Shown here: positions 41,617 to 51,073 of the stretch, in pieces
Numbering within the stretch: position 1 is the stretch's first letter
How the letters are laid out: every line of letters starts with the position of its first letter
Assembly: GCF_003479805.1 (NCBI RefSeq)
Contig: NZ_QUHV01000015.1
Span: 1-56,329 of the forward strand
Length of the DNA: 56,329 bases
Reading direction: 5' to 3'
Origin: Collinsella sp. AF08-23
GTDB taxonomy: Bacteria > Actinomycetota > Coriobacteriia > Coriobacteriales > Coriobacteriaceae
The notes under the pieces: model-generated
Told to the model about the DNA's origin: nothing
Database searches by the model: none
The model's input: the letters and a program-made list of their open reading frames with translations, nothing else
Translations under genes and position numbers: made by a program

Positions 41617-42033
41617 ATGAAAACGCGCATCAAAACGGGGGATATCCTCCTTTTTACTGGTCTTTTGCTGGCAGCCGTCATAGGTGGAATCTGGTGGTTG
41701 GCAAACTCCGCAAACGCTGGCGATTTTTCGGCGAGCGGCGAGCTCGTGGTTACCCAGACCAAAGAGGGCTTCCGCCGCACCGACCCGCTCTCCACGGAGA
41801 CGACATATGTGGTCGAAACGCCCGGGACGGGAACGGGGCCCGATGCGCACGAAGGCCTCAACACCATTCGCATCGCGAACGGCACCGTAAAGGTCGAGAG
41901 CGCCAACTGCAACAACCAGGTCTGTGTCGAGCATGACCCCATTGCGGGCGTTGGAGAAGAAATCGTATGCCTTCCCCACGGACTCGTCGTCGAAATCGTT
42001 CAAGACGAGTCACAGGCGACCGTCCTTCATTGA
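41617..42033 (+). CDS. NusG domain II (DUF1312)-containing membrane-anchored protein
   Basis: 138 aa. One N-terminal membrane helix (ILLFTGLLLAAVIGGIWWL) anchors an extracellular domain. The C-terminus NCNNQVCVEHDPIAGVGEE and IVCLPHGLVVEIV matches NusG domain II proteins, with three Cys (NCNNQVC, IVCLPH). Such proteins occur in Gram-positive anaerobes next to redox or FMN-related genes; the role is unknown. First of a plus-strand block. Confidence 0.75.
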   Translation: MKTRIKTGDILLFTGLLLAAVIGGIWWLANSANAGDFSASGELVVTQTKEGFRRTDPLSTETTYVVETPGTGTGPDAHEGLNTIRIANGTVKVESANCNNQVCVEHDPIAGVGEEIVCLPHGLVVEIVQDESQATVLH

Positions 42034-42228
42034 CGCGTCAACGTCCTGCAAGCCAATGGCGTGAGCCCAAAGGGACGCACGCCATGGGCAAGAAGAAAAC
42101 GGCTACACTAGTTCGATAACGAATAAGAGCCGTACGTGCGGATATATACCTCGGGCCCCGGAGCCACGTCCCGCGACCATCACGAACGACCAGGCCCACG
42201 CCACCAGTCAACCGGAAAGGAGAGACCC

Positions 42229-43314
42229 ATGGCATTCGACCCCATCCAGGAGGACTGCCTTCGCCTCATCCTCGCCAATATGGAACGCGAAGGCGTTCAG
42301 CTCCTCCAAGACCCCTTGTACATCGATCGTGCCTCCGAGGCGTTCCAAAACGACCCCTCGTCGCTCATCCACACCGATCGTGAGCGCTCGTTTCACTTGG
42401 TATCCAAGGCAACGGAGGTCGTCGACTACCGTGCGCCGTTCGCACCGACCGAACAGGACGCCGAGGCGCAGTTCGACATTGCGGAGAACTACCTGCGCGA
42501 GGCGACCGAGCTCGACCCGCGCAATTGGGATGCCCAGCGCATGCTCGCCACCCTGCAATCGGAATCGGACGACGAACTCATCTCCTATCTGCTCGACCAT
42601 CGCGCAGATGTCGAACGCGACGTCGAGCACCTCCTCGAGGACGCATCGAACCCCTACGAAGAGGAGTTCGCGCGCGATTTGGGGCAGCGGCCCCTCCAAC
42701 GCTGGATTGCCATGCTCGCCTCGCGGCTGTTCATCGCCGGGCAGTACCGCATGGCCCTCATGTGCGCCGAGGAGGGCCTGAGAGCCTACCCACTCGACAT
42801 GGCGGGCATTCGCCACACCGGCATGCTCGCGCTCGCCAAGCTCGAGGTGGCGCCCGAGGAACTCAAACGCTACCGTTCGCGCCATGCAGCCGCCTATCAA
42901 CTTGCGGGCAAGAGCGCCTCGCGCCGCACACAACCCGGCGGCCACGCACCGGACGCGTGGAGCCTTATCGCGCAGATGAGCCTGGCATACCGCTCCTTCG
43001 ACATGGCAGGGGCCACGACGGCGTTGCGAACGCTCATGCGCGTGTACCCTCGCAGTGCCCAATCCCTCTACTTCCAGGCAGAATTCCCCGACGGCGTGTT
43101 CTCGCGCGTGAATGTGCAACCCGGCAGCGAGGATGAGCTGGTGCTGGCCCTCTCGGAGGCGACGCCGCTCCTGCAAGAAGGGATGGGCACGCCCGATTCG
43201 GCGAGCTTTGCGTTGTGGATCGCCGAACACGACCTGGTGCAGCGTTCCCTCGACGCACGCGACCCGCTCCCCCACACCGAGACGCGCGGCAACGCACCCG
43301 GAGGCGAGAACTGA
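42229..43314 (+). CDS. Helical-repeat (TPR-like) protein, paralogue 1
   Basis: 361 aa, start MAFDPIQEDCLRLI behind GGAAAGGAG. All-helical; one stretch reads as a TPR (AENYLREATELDPRNWDAQRML), a second follows at LASRLFIAGQYRMALMCAEE. No signal peptide, no catalytic motif. It overlaps the next gene by 1 bp (TGATG) and shares its layout, so the two arose by tandem duplication. The 195 bp before it hold no gene. Function unknown; a protein-interaction scaffold is likely. Confidence 0.7.
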   Translation: MAFDPIQEDCLRLILANMEREGVQLLQDPLYIDRASEAFQNDPSSLIHTDRERSFHLVSKATEVVDYRAPFAPTEQDAEAQFDIAENYLREATELDPRNWDAQRMLATLQSESDDELISYLLDHRADVERDVEHLLEDASNPYEEEFARDLGQRPLQRWIAMLASRLFIAGQYRMALMCAEEGLRAYPLDMAGIRHTGMLALAKLEVAPEELKRYRSRHAAAYQLAGKSASRRTQPGGHAPDAWSLIAQMSLAYRSFDMAGATTALRTLMRVYPRSAQSLYFQAEFPDGVFSRVNVQPGSEDELVLALSEATPLLQEGMGTPDSASFALWIAEHDLVQRSLDARDPLPHTETRGNAPGGEN

Positions 43315-44339
43315 TGAATCCACGTGCATACGTTCCCGCGTACCTTGAACATCGCTACGCCCTCGCCCATCCCGAGCTCACGAACGCGGCGCGCGAACTC
43401 GTTCACGAACAGATCGAGCGCGATCCCGATCGCTATGCAACCGATGACGGCGCGCGGGCCCTCGTGTCGTACATGCGCGTGCAGGAGGAGCTCCTCGACG
43501 GGTTGCTCCGCATGGAGGACCTGCCCGACGGAGATTTCGAACGCGACCGCAGCGCGCTCTTCGAGCGTGCCCGCACCCAGCTCGCGGCGATCATGCGAAC
43601 GGACCCCCACTGCGTCGACGCGAGGCTCGTCGCCATACAGCTCGCCGAGGTGCCCCTCGATGCCTGCCTGGGCGATATGCTCCAGCTCGAACGTGAAACT
43701 CGGGAGAGACTCGTGATGTCCCGTCCGGGATTCGACCCCGATATCGAGGGGCTATGGCGTGAAAGCGCACTCGCGGCAAGCGAGGATGCCGGGGAGCTCA
43801 CCGCACGCGACCCCGAGGTCATCGGCTGGCTTCACACCGTTGAGGCGCTCGCCCAAGGATGCATCTTCACAGCCCGCTACCGCGCCGCCGCCTCGTACGC
43901 CCGCACGGTGATGCGCGCGCACGGCTACCCCAACCTCGCCGTGGGCACGCTCTTCCTCGCACTCGCGCGTCTGGAGGACGAAGACGGGTTCTTCGCGGCT
44001 GCGCGCGATGCGGGTGAGGGCGCCGAGGACCTGCCGTGGTTCCTCTTGGGACGCACCATCTTGCTCTACAAGCTCGGACAGCGTCGCAGCGCGCGCCGTG
44101 CGCTCCGTGATTTCGCGGCGCGCTGCGACGGCGGGGCGTTCTTCCTCATCAACCCGACCTACCACGACCCGTACCTGCCCGTGCGGCCCGCGGCCCTCGA
44201 GGCATGGGACTTGTCGCACCAAGCCGTGTGGGAGGCCGACGGCATCATCGCCGACACGCCCGATTTCGCCGCATGGGCGGAGGGCGTCGAGGGAATCCGA
44301 GAGCGTGCCGAGGAGTTCGCGTTACGGCATGGGTTCTAG
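43314..44339 (+). CDS. Helical-repeat (TPR-like) protein, paralogue 2
   Basis: 341 aa, start MNPRAYVPAYLEHRY with GGAGGCGAG in the preceding gene. It mirrors paralogue 1: LAAIMRTDPHCVDARLVAIQL matches the first TPR, FTARYRAAASYARTVMRAHGY the second, and FLLGRTILLYKLGQRRSARRA a third. Identity is low, so the duplication is old. No known active site. Coupled translation suggests a fixed-ratio complex. Confidence 0.7.
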   Translation: MNPRAYVPAYLEHRYALAHPELTNAARELVHEQIERDPDRYATDDGARALVSYMRVQEELLDGLLRMEDLPDGDFERDRSALFERARTQLAAIMRTDPHCVDARLVAIQLAEVPLDACLGDMLQLERETRERLVMSRPGFDPDIEGLWRESALAASEDAGELTARDPEVIGWLHTVEALAQGCIFTARYRAAASYARTVMRAHGYPNLAVGTLFLALARLEDEDGFFAAARDAGEGAEDLPWFLLGRTILLYKLGQRRSARRALRDFAARCDGGAFFLINPTYHDPYLPVRPAALEAWDLSHQAVWEADGIIADTPDFAAWAEGVEGIRERAEEFALRHGF

Positions 44340-44414
44340 CCCCCATGCGCGCCGGGCACCGGGCCATCCGTGATACGCTTATCGGGTTGCCAATCGATTC
44401 CGGAGGAACCGCCC

Positions 44415-44867
44415 GTGCAGGATTTTTCGCTCAAGCACCGCGTCACCGTGCACTACACCGGCTCATTTGAGGACGGCGAGGTCTTCGATACCACCGAGGG
44501 CCGCACGCCGCTCACATATGTCGAGGGAAACCACGAGGTCGTCCCAGGCTTCGAGGTCGCGGTGCTCGGCATGGAGCCCGGCGAGAAGAAGACCGTGACC
44601 CTTGCGCCCAGGGACGCCTACGGTGAGCACGACCCGCGCCTTCTGTACGTCATGCCCACGATCGAGATTCCAAACTATGAGGAACTGGTACCCGGGCAAC
44701 TCATCTACCTCATGAACGGCGAGGGCTACCAGCAACTCGCACGCGTGATGCGCGTGGCCGACGACGGCGACACGCTGTTTGACTTCAACCATCCCATGGC
44801 CGGGCACACCCTCACCTTCGAACTCTCGCTCGTGAGCCGTGAGCCCTATACCGATGAGGAGGCGTAG
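44415..44867 (+). CDS. FKBP-type peptidyl-prolyl isomerase, SlyD-like
   Basis: 150 aa from a GTG (VQDFSLKHRVTVHYTGSFED) with GGAGGAA 8 nt upstream; the ATG at 44370 would read through a region without site. FKBP residues: YTGSFEDGEVFDTT, VVPGFEVAVLGMEPGEKK, then the SlyD insert-in-flap region YGEHDPRLLYVMPT. It lacks the His/Cys-rich metal tail of E. coli SlyD. It folds proteins as prolyl isomerase and chaperone. The next gene starts 3 nt after it. Confidence 0.9.
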   Translation: MQDFSLKHRVTVHYTGSFEDGEVFDTTEGRTPLTYVEGNHEVVPGFEVAVLGMEPGEKKTVTLAPRDAYGEHDPRLLYVMPTIEIPNYEELVPGQLIYLMNGEGYQQLARVMRVADDGDTLFDFNHPMAGHTLTFELSLVSREPYTDEEA

Positions 44868-44870
44868 ACC

Positions 44871-45665
44871 ATGGTGACGTCCCATCCCATCCGGCGCGGC
44901 GTGGCGTGCCCGGGTTGCCCCCACCGCGCGGCATACGTGGCATGTAGGGAGGCACTTGGGCGTGGACGCGCCCGCGTTATCTGCGGCGACGCAGGCTGCG
45001 CCGCCGTTGGCTCCATGCACCCGGCCGCCTGCACGTGCGTAGGCGGCGAAGAGGCGCTGCTCGACCGCTACAAGGTGCCTGTGCCCCAGGGCGGTACACC
45101 GCAGGAACCCTCCTGCGAGGCGTGCATCCACTTCGTGCCCGACGCCGCGCTCGCCCGTGATGACGAATCAGCCGAACTCGCGGGGCTTTCCGCAGAGGGA
45201 CGGGTCACCATCCTTGCCGTGCTCGCATCCAGCCGCGCATTCCTCACGCGTGAGGCCATCGAAGGACTGGCGGAACGTGCCCTCGCCCTGGGTTGCGGCG
45301 ACGCCGTGATCGTGGATCCGTTCGACAGCCAACGCGCCGCGGGCGTTCTCTGCGGTGCCTTGGCGCGCCCCGGCGTCCACGCCGTGGTGTTCGCCTCGCC
45401 CTGCGCCCAAATCCAGCGCGGCGAATACGAGGCGGAGCCCGCCGAGATCGATGCATACGCCTGCATGAGCTGCCACCGCTGCCAGCAAATCACCGGCTGC
45501 CCGGCGATTAGCTTTGAGCCGCCCGTGTTCCGCATCGACGCAGATGCCTGCGCCGGATGCGATCTGTGCGTCGAGTGCTGCCGCACACACGTCATCTACT
45601 CCCCGCGCAGCCGCATGACACCCGAGGAGCGCAGCCGCGCCCGATACGCAGCTGCCAGCCAGTAA
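44871..45665 (+). CDS. Compact ferredoxin-domain protein resembling the C-terminal part of IorA
   Basis: 264 aa. The start VACPGCPHRAAYVACREALG and GDAGCAAVGSMHPAACTC resemble the thiamine-diphosphate domain entry of indolepyruvate ferredoxin oxidoreductase alpha (IorA). The end has two 4Fe-4S sites: CMSCHRCQQITGC and CAGCDLCVECCR. The N-terminal half of IorA and most of the thiamine-binding core are missing, so it is not a complete enzyme. An electron-transfer or assembly role is possible. It follows the FKBP gene by 3 nt. Confidence 0.65.
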   Translation: MVTSHPIRRGVACPGCPHRAAYVACREALGRGRARVICGDAGCAAVGSMHPAACTCVGGEEALLDRYKVPVPQGGTPQEPSCEACIHFVPDAALARDDESAELAGLSAEGRVTILAVLASSRAFLTREAIEGLAERALALGCGDAVIVDPFDSQRAAGVLCGALARPGVHAVVFASPCAQIQRGEYEAEPAEIDAYACMSCHRCQQITGCPAISFEPPVFRIDADACAGCDLCVECCRTHVIYSPRSRMTPEERSRARYAAASQ

Positions 45666-45749
45666 GCCCGTCGTTCTCCCCGGCCCTCCACCATGGAAGG
45701 CGGGATCGAACGCCAGGCACATGACATCCCCGTCACGATAGGAGCTCTC

Positions 45750-47951
45750 ATGAGCATCAGATCGAACATCGCAACCGTCACCGCCGACCTTGCCCGCTGG
45801 GGGCTCCGCTCCGTCCTCCATCGTAACGGCGGTGCACTGCCCGGCAAGCTCGCCCTTTCCATCGACCCCGAACTCGTCGCCGATCTTGCCGGCCTCCTGG
45901 ACGCAAGCGTGGTCATCACCGGCACGAACGGCAAGACCACCACGACGAACCTCATAGCCGATGCCGTGGCGGCGAGCGGAGCCGTCTGCGTGTGCAACCG
46001 AGCGGGAAACAACATGGAGACCGGTATCACGGGCACCCTGCTCGAGGCGAACTCCAATCGACGTCGAACCGCCGGCAAGCGCCGCGTGGGCGTGTTCGAG
46101 TGCGACGAGCTGTACACCGTGCGCATCCTGCCGCGCCTCAAGCCCACGTATTTCGTCTTGCTCAACCTGTTCCGCGACCAGCTCGACCGCTATGGGGAGA
46201 TCGACCATACCCAGGACGTCATCGCGCAGGCGCTCGCCTTGTCGCCAACGACCACGCTGATCTTCAATGCCGACGACCCGCTGTGCGCCTCCATCGCCGA
46301 CCGCGTGCCCAATCCCTCGCTTCCCTTTGGGCTCGATGGCCCCACCGGCGGCGAGGCCTCGCACATCGCCGAATCGCGCTTCTGCGCCCACTGCAACGCC
46401 CCGCTCGAATACGACTACATCCAATACGGTCAGCTGGGCTCCTACCACTGCCCCGCCTGTGGCTGGAGGCGCCCCGACCTCGCCTCGGGGGCCTCGAACG
46501 TGCACCTCAGCAGCACCGGTTATTCCTTCGAATTGAAGGCGCAGCAAGACGGGTCCTCGCAGACCGCGCCCCTCTCCACCAGATACAACGGCCTGTACAT
46601 GGTCTACAACATCACCGCCGCTTGGACCGCCGCCTGGGTCCTCGACGCGCTCGACGGCGATTCCAGCCGCTTCCAGGGCGTCCTCGACACTTATGTGCCC
46701 ACCGGAGGGCGCATGACGCGTTGGCAGGCGAAGGGGCGCATCGTCGCGACCGACCTGGCCAAGAATCCCGTGGGCTTCGATCGTCAGATCCAGCAGATCA
46801 AGGCCTCGGGCGGCAAACTCATGGCCTTCTACCTCAACGACGCAGATGCGGACGGACGCGACGTCTCGTGGATTTGGGACGTTGACTTCGAATGTCTGAG
46901 CGCTCCCGGCGTACGCGCCTTTGCGGGCGGATCGCGCGCGCACGACCTGCAGGTTCGCCTCAAGTACGCCGGCATCGACGCCTCGCTCGTTAATAGCATC
47001 GGCGATGTCATCGATACCTTGGCGGGTGAGGATGTCGGCGAGGTCCTTCATGCCGTTGCCAACTACACCGCGTTCCCCCCAATCGTCAAGGAGCTCGAGG
47101 GGCTCGGGGACGTCGTGACCGGCGATGCGAAAACCGTGTCCATCGATGTGACGGCCATCCACGATGACGACGACACCCCGCACTCGGACAAGATGCTCGA
47201 CCTGGGCCGTCCGTTGCGCATCGTCCACCTCTATCCCGACGCCTTGAACCTGTACGGCGATGGCGGCAATGCCATCATCCTCGAACGCCGCTGCAGGTGG
47301 CGGGGCATTCCCGTCGAGGTTGACGACGTGCACATGGGCGATGTGCTCGACCTGTCCACGGCGGACATCGTGCTCATAGGCGGCGGTGCCGACCGCGACC
47401 AGCTCGCCGTTGCCAACGAGCTGCGCCACCAGCGCGACGAGCTGCAGGGCTACGTTGAGGATGATGGCGTCGTTCTCGCAATCTGCGGCAGCTACCAGCT
47501 CCTCGGGCGCTCGTATTACATGGGCGATGAAAAGGTTGAGGGGCTGGGCATCATCGCCGCCGACACGGTACGTGGCGAAGGCCGCCTCACGGGCAACGTC
47601 GCGGTGAAAACCGATATCGCCGACGCCCCGTTCGTAGGGTTTGAAAACCACGGCGGACGCACGGTGCTCGACGCCTGCGAGCATCCGCTCGGCACCTCAG
47701 TGCTCGAGGGCACCGGCAACAACGGTCAAGACGGCTCTGAGGGATGCCTCCACCGCAACCTGGTGGGAACATACCTCCACGGACCCGCGCTCTCCAAGAA
47801 CCCCGAGCTCGCCGATTGGCTCATCACGCGAGCCCTCGAGCGCCGCGGGCGCGGCGGTAACATACAGGCGCGAGAGCTGTTGCCACTCGCCATGCTCGAC
47901 GATGCCTGCGAGCACGCCGCACACGAGGCGGCGATGAAACTGCTTGGTTAA
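45750..47951 (+). CDS. Single-chain MurT-GatD lipid II isoglutaminyl synthase
   Basis: 733 aa, start MSIRSNIATVTADLARWGLR behind AGGAG. Residues 1 to about 465 are MurT: Mur-ligase P-loop GTNGKTTT (58-65), FECDELYTV, a zinc ribbon with two Cys pairs (about 212-237) and a DUF1727 C-terminus. An Asp/Ser-rich linker follows (about 466-484), then GatD from LGRPLRIVHLYPDALNLYGD: nucleophile Cys579 in ICGSYQLLG and His677 in YLHGP, matching the known GatD pair in spacing. It amidates D-glutamate of lipid II to D-isoglutamine. MurT and GatD are normally two proteins. Confidence 0.93.
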   Translation: MSIRSNIATVTADLARWGLRSVLHRNGGALPGKLALSIDPELVADLAGLLDASVVITGTNGKTTTTNLIADAVAASGAVCVCNRAGNNMETGITGTLLEANSNRRRTAGKRRVGVFECDELYTVRILPRLKPTYFVLLNLFRDQLDRYGEIDHTQDVIAQALALSPTTTLIFNADDPLCASIADRVPNPSLPFGLDGPTGGEASHIAESRFCAHCNAPLEYDYIQYGQLGSYHCPACGWRRPDLASGASNVHLSSTGYSFELKAQQDGSSQTAPLSTRYNGLYMVYNITAAWTAAWVLDALDGDSSRFQGVLDTYVPTGGRMTRWQAKGRIVATDLAKNPVGFDRQIQQIKASGGKLMAFYLNDADADGRDVSWIWDVDFECLSAPGVRAFAGGSRAHDLQVRLKYAGIDASLVNSIGDVIDTLAGEDVGEVLHAVANYTAFPPIVKELEGLGDVVTGDAKTVSIDVTAIHDDDDTPHSDKMLDLGRPLRIVHLYPDALNLYGDGGNAIILERRCRWRGIPVEVDDVHMGDVLDLSTADIVLIGGGADRDQLAVANELRHQRDELQGYVEDDGVVLAICGSYQLLGRSYYMGDEKVEGLGIIAADTVRGEGRLTGNVAVKTDIADAPFVGFENHGGRTVLDACEHPLGTSVLEGTGNNGQDGSEGCLHRNLVGTYLHGPALSKNPELADWLITRALERRGRGGNIQARELLPLAMLDDACEHAAHEAAMKLLG

Positions 47952-47987
47952 CGCAGCCGCCAGTCCCTGTGGCACATATTCGAAGAT

Positions 47988-48018
47988 GCGCGCGTCACGT
48001 CCCGTGGCGCGCGTTTTT
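47988..48018 (+). terminator. Terminator after the murT-gatD fusion
   Basis: GCGCGCGTCACG pairs with CGTGGCGCGC (loop TCC) and is followed by TTTTT at 48014-48018, just overlapping the bioY stop codon on the other strand. Confidence 0.9.
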
Positions 48019-48541
48019 ATGGCAAGACGCGGGCAACGGACACCCCGACCCGCGCGCCGCAGACGAGCTTGACGGCATCGGGGATGATGAAGGGAGCCAC
48101 CGCGATGGCAAGCGCGCCCCACAGGTCGATCGACAGAAACGCCATGAGCTGGACGGTGCCGCATACATACGAAACGAGCAGCAACACAGCGGCGGATGCG
48201 AGGGCACGCGGGTACGCGGGGATACGTGCCGGAAGCGCCCTGTCCAGAACGCCGGCTGCTACCATGCCCAGGATGAATCCCCACAGAAAACCGCCCGTGG
48301 GGCCCGCAAGCGCACCGAAGCCTCCCATGAAGCCGGAGAAAACCGGAAGGCCAACGGCGCCGAGCAAGACGTACGCGACAACCGTAAGGACCGCCGTGCG
48401 GCGATCGAGCACGGCGGGGATCATGGCGAGCACGAACGTCTGCAAGGTGAAGGGCACGGGGCCAAAAGGCAGCATGACCTGGGCGGAAGCCGCCAATAGC
48501 GCCACCATGAGTCCGGCACGGGCAATACGCTTGGCGTCCAT
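48017..48541 (-). CDS. bioY: Biotin ECF transporter S component BioY
   Basis: 174 aa from MDAKRIARAGLMVALLA; upstream frames run into the tRNA-Glu duplication. Six membrane segments and the family motifs PFGPVPFTLQTFVLAMIPA, GFGALAGPTGGFLWGF and FIIPDAVKLV. It binds biotin and joins a shared EcfAAT energy module encoded elsewhere. It suggests biotin uptake rather than synthesis. Convergent with murT-gatD. Confidence 0.93.
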   Translation of the reverse strand: MDAKRIARAGLMVALLAASAQVMLPFGPVPFTLQTFVLAMIPAVLDRRTAVLTVVAYVLLGAVGLPVFSGFMGGFGALAGPTGGFLWGFILGMVAAGVLDRALPARIPAYPRALASAAVLLLVSYVCGTVQLMAFLSIDLWGALAIAVAPFIIPDAVKLVCGARVGVSVARVLP

Positions 48542-48582
48542 GTTGCTCCCCCATTCATGAAAAGAACGAGCCCCGTTACAAC

Positions 48583-48645
48583 AACAAGCCCGAATCCCGC
48601 AAGGGATCCGGGCTGGCAATTCGATGGTGCCCCCAACGGGATTCG
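48583..48645. repeat. Duplicated tRNA-Glu 3' end with terminator (truncated tRNA copy)
   Basis: 63-bp block identical to 48766-48828. It holds the terminator (AGCCCGAATCCC.../GGGATCCGGGCT) and the tRNA-Glu end from acceptor to T-loop, stopping at GGGATTCG (48638-48645). The exact identity points to a recent event or to gene conversion. Confidence 0.88.
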
Positions 48646-48765
48646 CGTCCGGCTGCGCCGTCCGCGGCTTCGGGCGCATAGCGCCCTCGCACGCTCGCTG
48701 GGAAACGCTCGCGCGTTTCCTCAGTCTCGCGACCCCAATGGGTTCGAACCCCGGCCCGTCAACGT
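48646..48765. repeat. tRNA-associated structured element, Glu copy
   Basis: 120-bp element. It shares CGGCTGCGCCG and CTGGGAAACG...GTTTCCTCAG with the other two copies and is otherwise diverged. The minus-strand stem GGAAACGC-GCGA-GCGTTTCC keeps the GCGA loop with altered stem bases. It ends in an inverted T-arm GGGTTCGAACCC, close to that of tRNA-Glu. Confidence 0.75.
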
Positions 48766-48768
48766 AAC

Positions 48769-48800
48769 AAGCCCGAATCCCGCAAGGGATCCGGGCTGGC
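48769..48800 (-). terminator. Terminator after tRNA-Glu
   Basis: On the minus strand AGCCCGGATCCC pairs with GGGATTCGGGCT (loop TTGC), followed by TGTTAC. Duplicated at 48586-48617 with TGTTGTTG. Confidence 0.75.
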
Positions 48801-48807
48801 AATTCGA

Positions 48808-48884
48808 TGGTGCCCCCAACGGGATTCGAACCCGTGATATCCACCTTGAAAGGGTGGCGTCCTTGGCCGCTAGACGATGGGGAC
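48808..48884 (-). tRNA. tRNA-Glu (UUC anticodon)
   Basis: 77 nt with encoded CCA. Acceptor GTCCCCA/TGGGGGC, anticodon stem CCACC/GGTGG, loop CTTTCAA. It lies 25 nt after the glnA stop on the same strand, so it is probably processed from the glnA transcript. Confidence 0.96.
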
Positions 48885-48909
48885 AGCGCGCAAGAGTATA
48901 ACAGAGTTC

Positions 48910-51000
48910 CTACACGTAGAACAAGACGTCATCATACGTCGGGACCGGCCAGTAATCTGCGGCCACGATCTCCTCCATGGCATCGACTGCCGCGCGCAGG
49001 TCGGCCATAGCGGGTGCAACCTCGTGCGCATAGCAATTCGCCTGCTCCTGGCCATCTGCCATGGACTCCGCCTTGACGTGCACCGCATCGAGCGCCTTGA
49101 TGGCCTCGTTGATGTCGGTGATGCCGTTGCAGAGCTTATTGAGCGTATTCTGCTCGCACTGCATCGCCGCCTCGGCACCGGCGGCGCGGATGGCCTCAAG
49201 ACCCTTGGCGACCTTGGTGGCGTAGGCGGTGATGACCGGGCGGTACGTGCGGCGCGCCTCGCGGATCATCGTCGTGGCCTCGATGTTCATGAGCTTGTTG
49301 TACTTCTCGAGCTTGACCTCGTAGCGGCACACGGCCTCGGCCTCGGAAAGCACGCCGAGCTCCTGGAACAGCGCGAGGTTCTTCTCGGCGACAAATGCCG
49401 GCAGCGCGTCGGCGGCGGTGCGGAAGTTGCACAGGCCGCGAGACTCGGCCTCCTTCTCCCACGCCTCGGAATAACCATCACCGGAGAAGAGGATGCGGCG
49501 ATGCTCACGCAGATGCTCGGCGCAGTAGGCCAGCGCGGCCTCCTGGAAGTCGTCCTCGGGCGTGCCCTCGAGGGCGTCCGCGAAGTCGCGCAGGGCCTGG
49601 GCGACGGCACAGTCGAGCACCAGGTTCGCGTCGGAGACGTTCGCCTCGGAGCCCACGGCGCGGAACTCGAACTTGTTGCCCGTGAAGGCGAAAGGGCTCG
49701 TGCGGTTGCGGTCGGTGTTGTCCTGCTCGAGGTTGGGCAGCAGCACCGTGCCGAAGGTGAGCGTGTCGGTGGTGGCGTGGACGCTCGCCTCGCCGTCCAT
49801 CAGCATCTCGACGACCTCGGTGAGCTGATCGCCCAGGAAGATGGACATGATCGCCGGCGGCGCCTCGTTGGCGCCCAGACGGTGGTCGTTGCCGCAGCTC
49901 GCGACGCTGGCGCGCAGGAGATCCTGGTACTTGTCGACGGCCTCGATGACCGCAGTAAGGAACACCACGAACTGCAAGTTCTCGAGCGGCGTGTCGCCGG
50001 GCTCGAGCAGGTTCTCGTCGGCGGTGCCGAGCGACCAGTTGTTGTGCTTGCCCGAACCGTTGATGCCCTCGAACGGCTTCTCGTGCAGCAGGCACACCAG
50101 ATCGTGGCGGCTGGCGATGAGCTTCATCTTCTCCATCATGAGGAGGTTGTTGTCAACGGCCTCGTTGAGCTCGGAATACACGGGCGCGAGTTCGTGCTGG
50201 CACGGCGCCACCTCGTTGTGCTTCGTCTTGGCCGGGATGCCCAGTGCCCAAAGCTCGTTATCGAGGTCCTTCATGTACGCGGAGACGGTTGGGCGAATGG
50301 CACCGAAATAGTGCTCTTCGAGCTCCTGGCCCTTGCACGGAGCCGCGCCGAACAACGTGCGGCCGCAGATAACGAGGTCGCGGCGCTTACGGTATGCGTC
50401 CTTCTTGATGAGGAAGTACTCCTGCTCGTCGCCCACGGAAGGCACGACGCGCTTGGGATGCTTGCCGAACAGGGCGAGTACGCGCTTGGCCTGCTCGTCG
50501 AGGGCGGTCATGGAGCGCAGCAGCGGGGTCTTCTTATCCAGCGCCTCGCCGGTGTAGGAGCAAAACGCCGTGGGGATGCAGAGCACGTCGTCCTTGATGA
50601 ACGCCGGGCTCGTGGCGTCCCATGCGGTATAGCCACGTGCCTCGAAGGTGGCGCGCAGGCCGCCGTTGGGGAAGCTCGAGGCGTCGGGCTCGCCCTTGAT
50701 GAGCGCCTTGCCCGAGAACTTGGTGATGGCGGTGCCATCGTGGTTGGGCTCAAGGAAGCTGTCGTGCTTCTCGCTCGTGATTCCCGACAGGGGCTGGAAC
50801 CAATGCGCGTAATGCGTGGCGCCGTGAGCGATCGCCCATTCCTTCATGGCGTGGGCCACGGCGTTCGCGACGTCGAGGTCGAGCGGCTTGCCCTCCTCAA
50901 TGGTTCCCGCGAGCTTTTTGTACACGTCCTTGGGCAGCCACTTCTTCATGACGTCTTCAGAGAAGACCATCGTGCCGAAGCGGTCGGTGAGATCGGCCAT
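48910..51000 (-). CDS. glnN: Type III glutamine synthetase (GlnN)
   Basis: 696 aa, typical for GSIII (about 700) and much longer than GSI. The start is [21 protein letters not shown] motifs: [29 protein letters not shown] (metal Glu), [18 protein letters not shown] and [14 protein letters not shown]. It makes glutamine from glutamate and ammonia and partners with glutamate synthase; gltB is divergent 362 bp away. tRNA-Glu follows. Confidence 0.97.
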   Translation of the reverse strand: MADLTDRFGTMVFSEDVMKKWLPKDVYKKLAGTIEEGKPLDLDVANAVAHAMKEWAIAHGATHYAHWFQPLSGITSEKHDSFLEPNHDGTAITKFSGKALIKGEPDASSFPNGGLRATFEARGYTAWDATSPAFIKDDVLCIPTAFCSYTGEALDKKTPLLRSMTALDEQAKRVLALFGKHPKRVVPSVGDEQEYFLIKKDAYRKRRDLVICGRTLFGAAPCKGQELEEHYFGAIRPTVSAYMKDLDNELWALGIPAKTKHNEVAPCQHELAPVYSELNEAVDNNLLMMEKMKLIASRHDLVCLLHEKPFEGINGSGKHNNWSLGTADENLLEPGDTPLENLQFVVFLTAVIEAVDKYQDLLRASVASCGNDHRLGANEAPPAIMSIFLGDQLTEVVEMLMDGEASVHATTDTLTFGTVLLPNLEQDNTDRNRTSPFAFTGNKFEFRAVGSEANVSDANLVLDCAVAQALRDFADALEGTPEDDFQEAALAYCAEHLREHRRILFSGDGYSEAWEKEAESRGLCNFRTAADALPAFVAEKNLALFQELGVLSEAEAVCRYEVKLEKYNKLMNIEATTMIREARRTYRPVITAYATKVAKGLEAIRAAGAEAAMQCEQNTLNKLCNGITDINEAIKALDAVHVKAESMADGQEQANCYAHEVAPAMADLRAAVDAMEEIVAADYWPVPTYDDVLFYV

Positions 51001-51073
51001 CAGATGCTCCCTTCGTGGCGCGCCGCGCGTGAGCGACGCTGGTGCTAGCGGACGATTGCAGCCTATACGCCAT

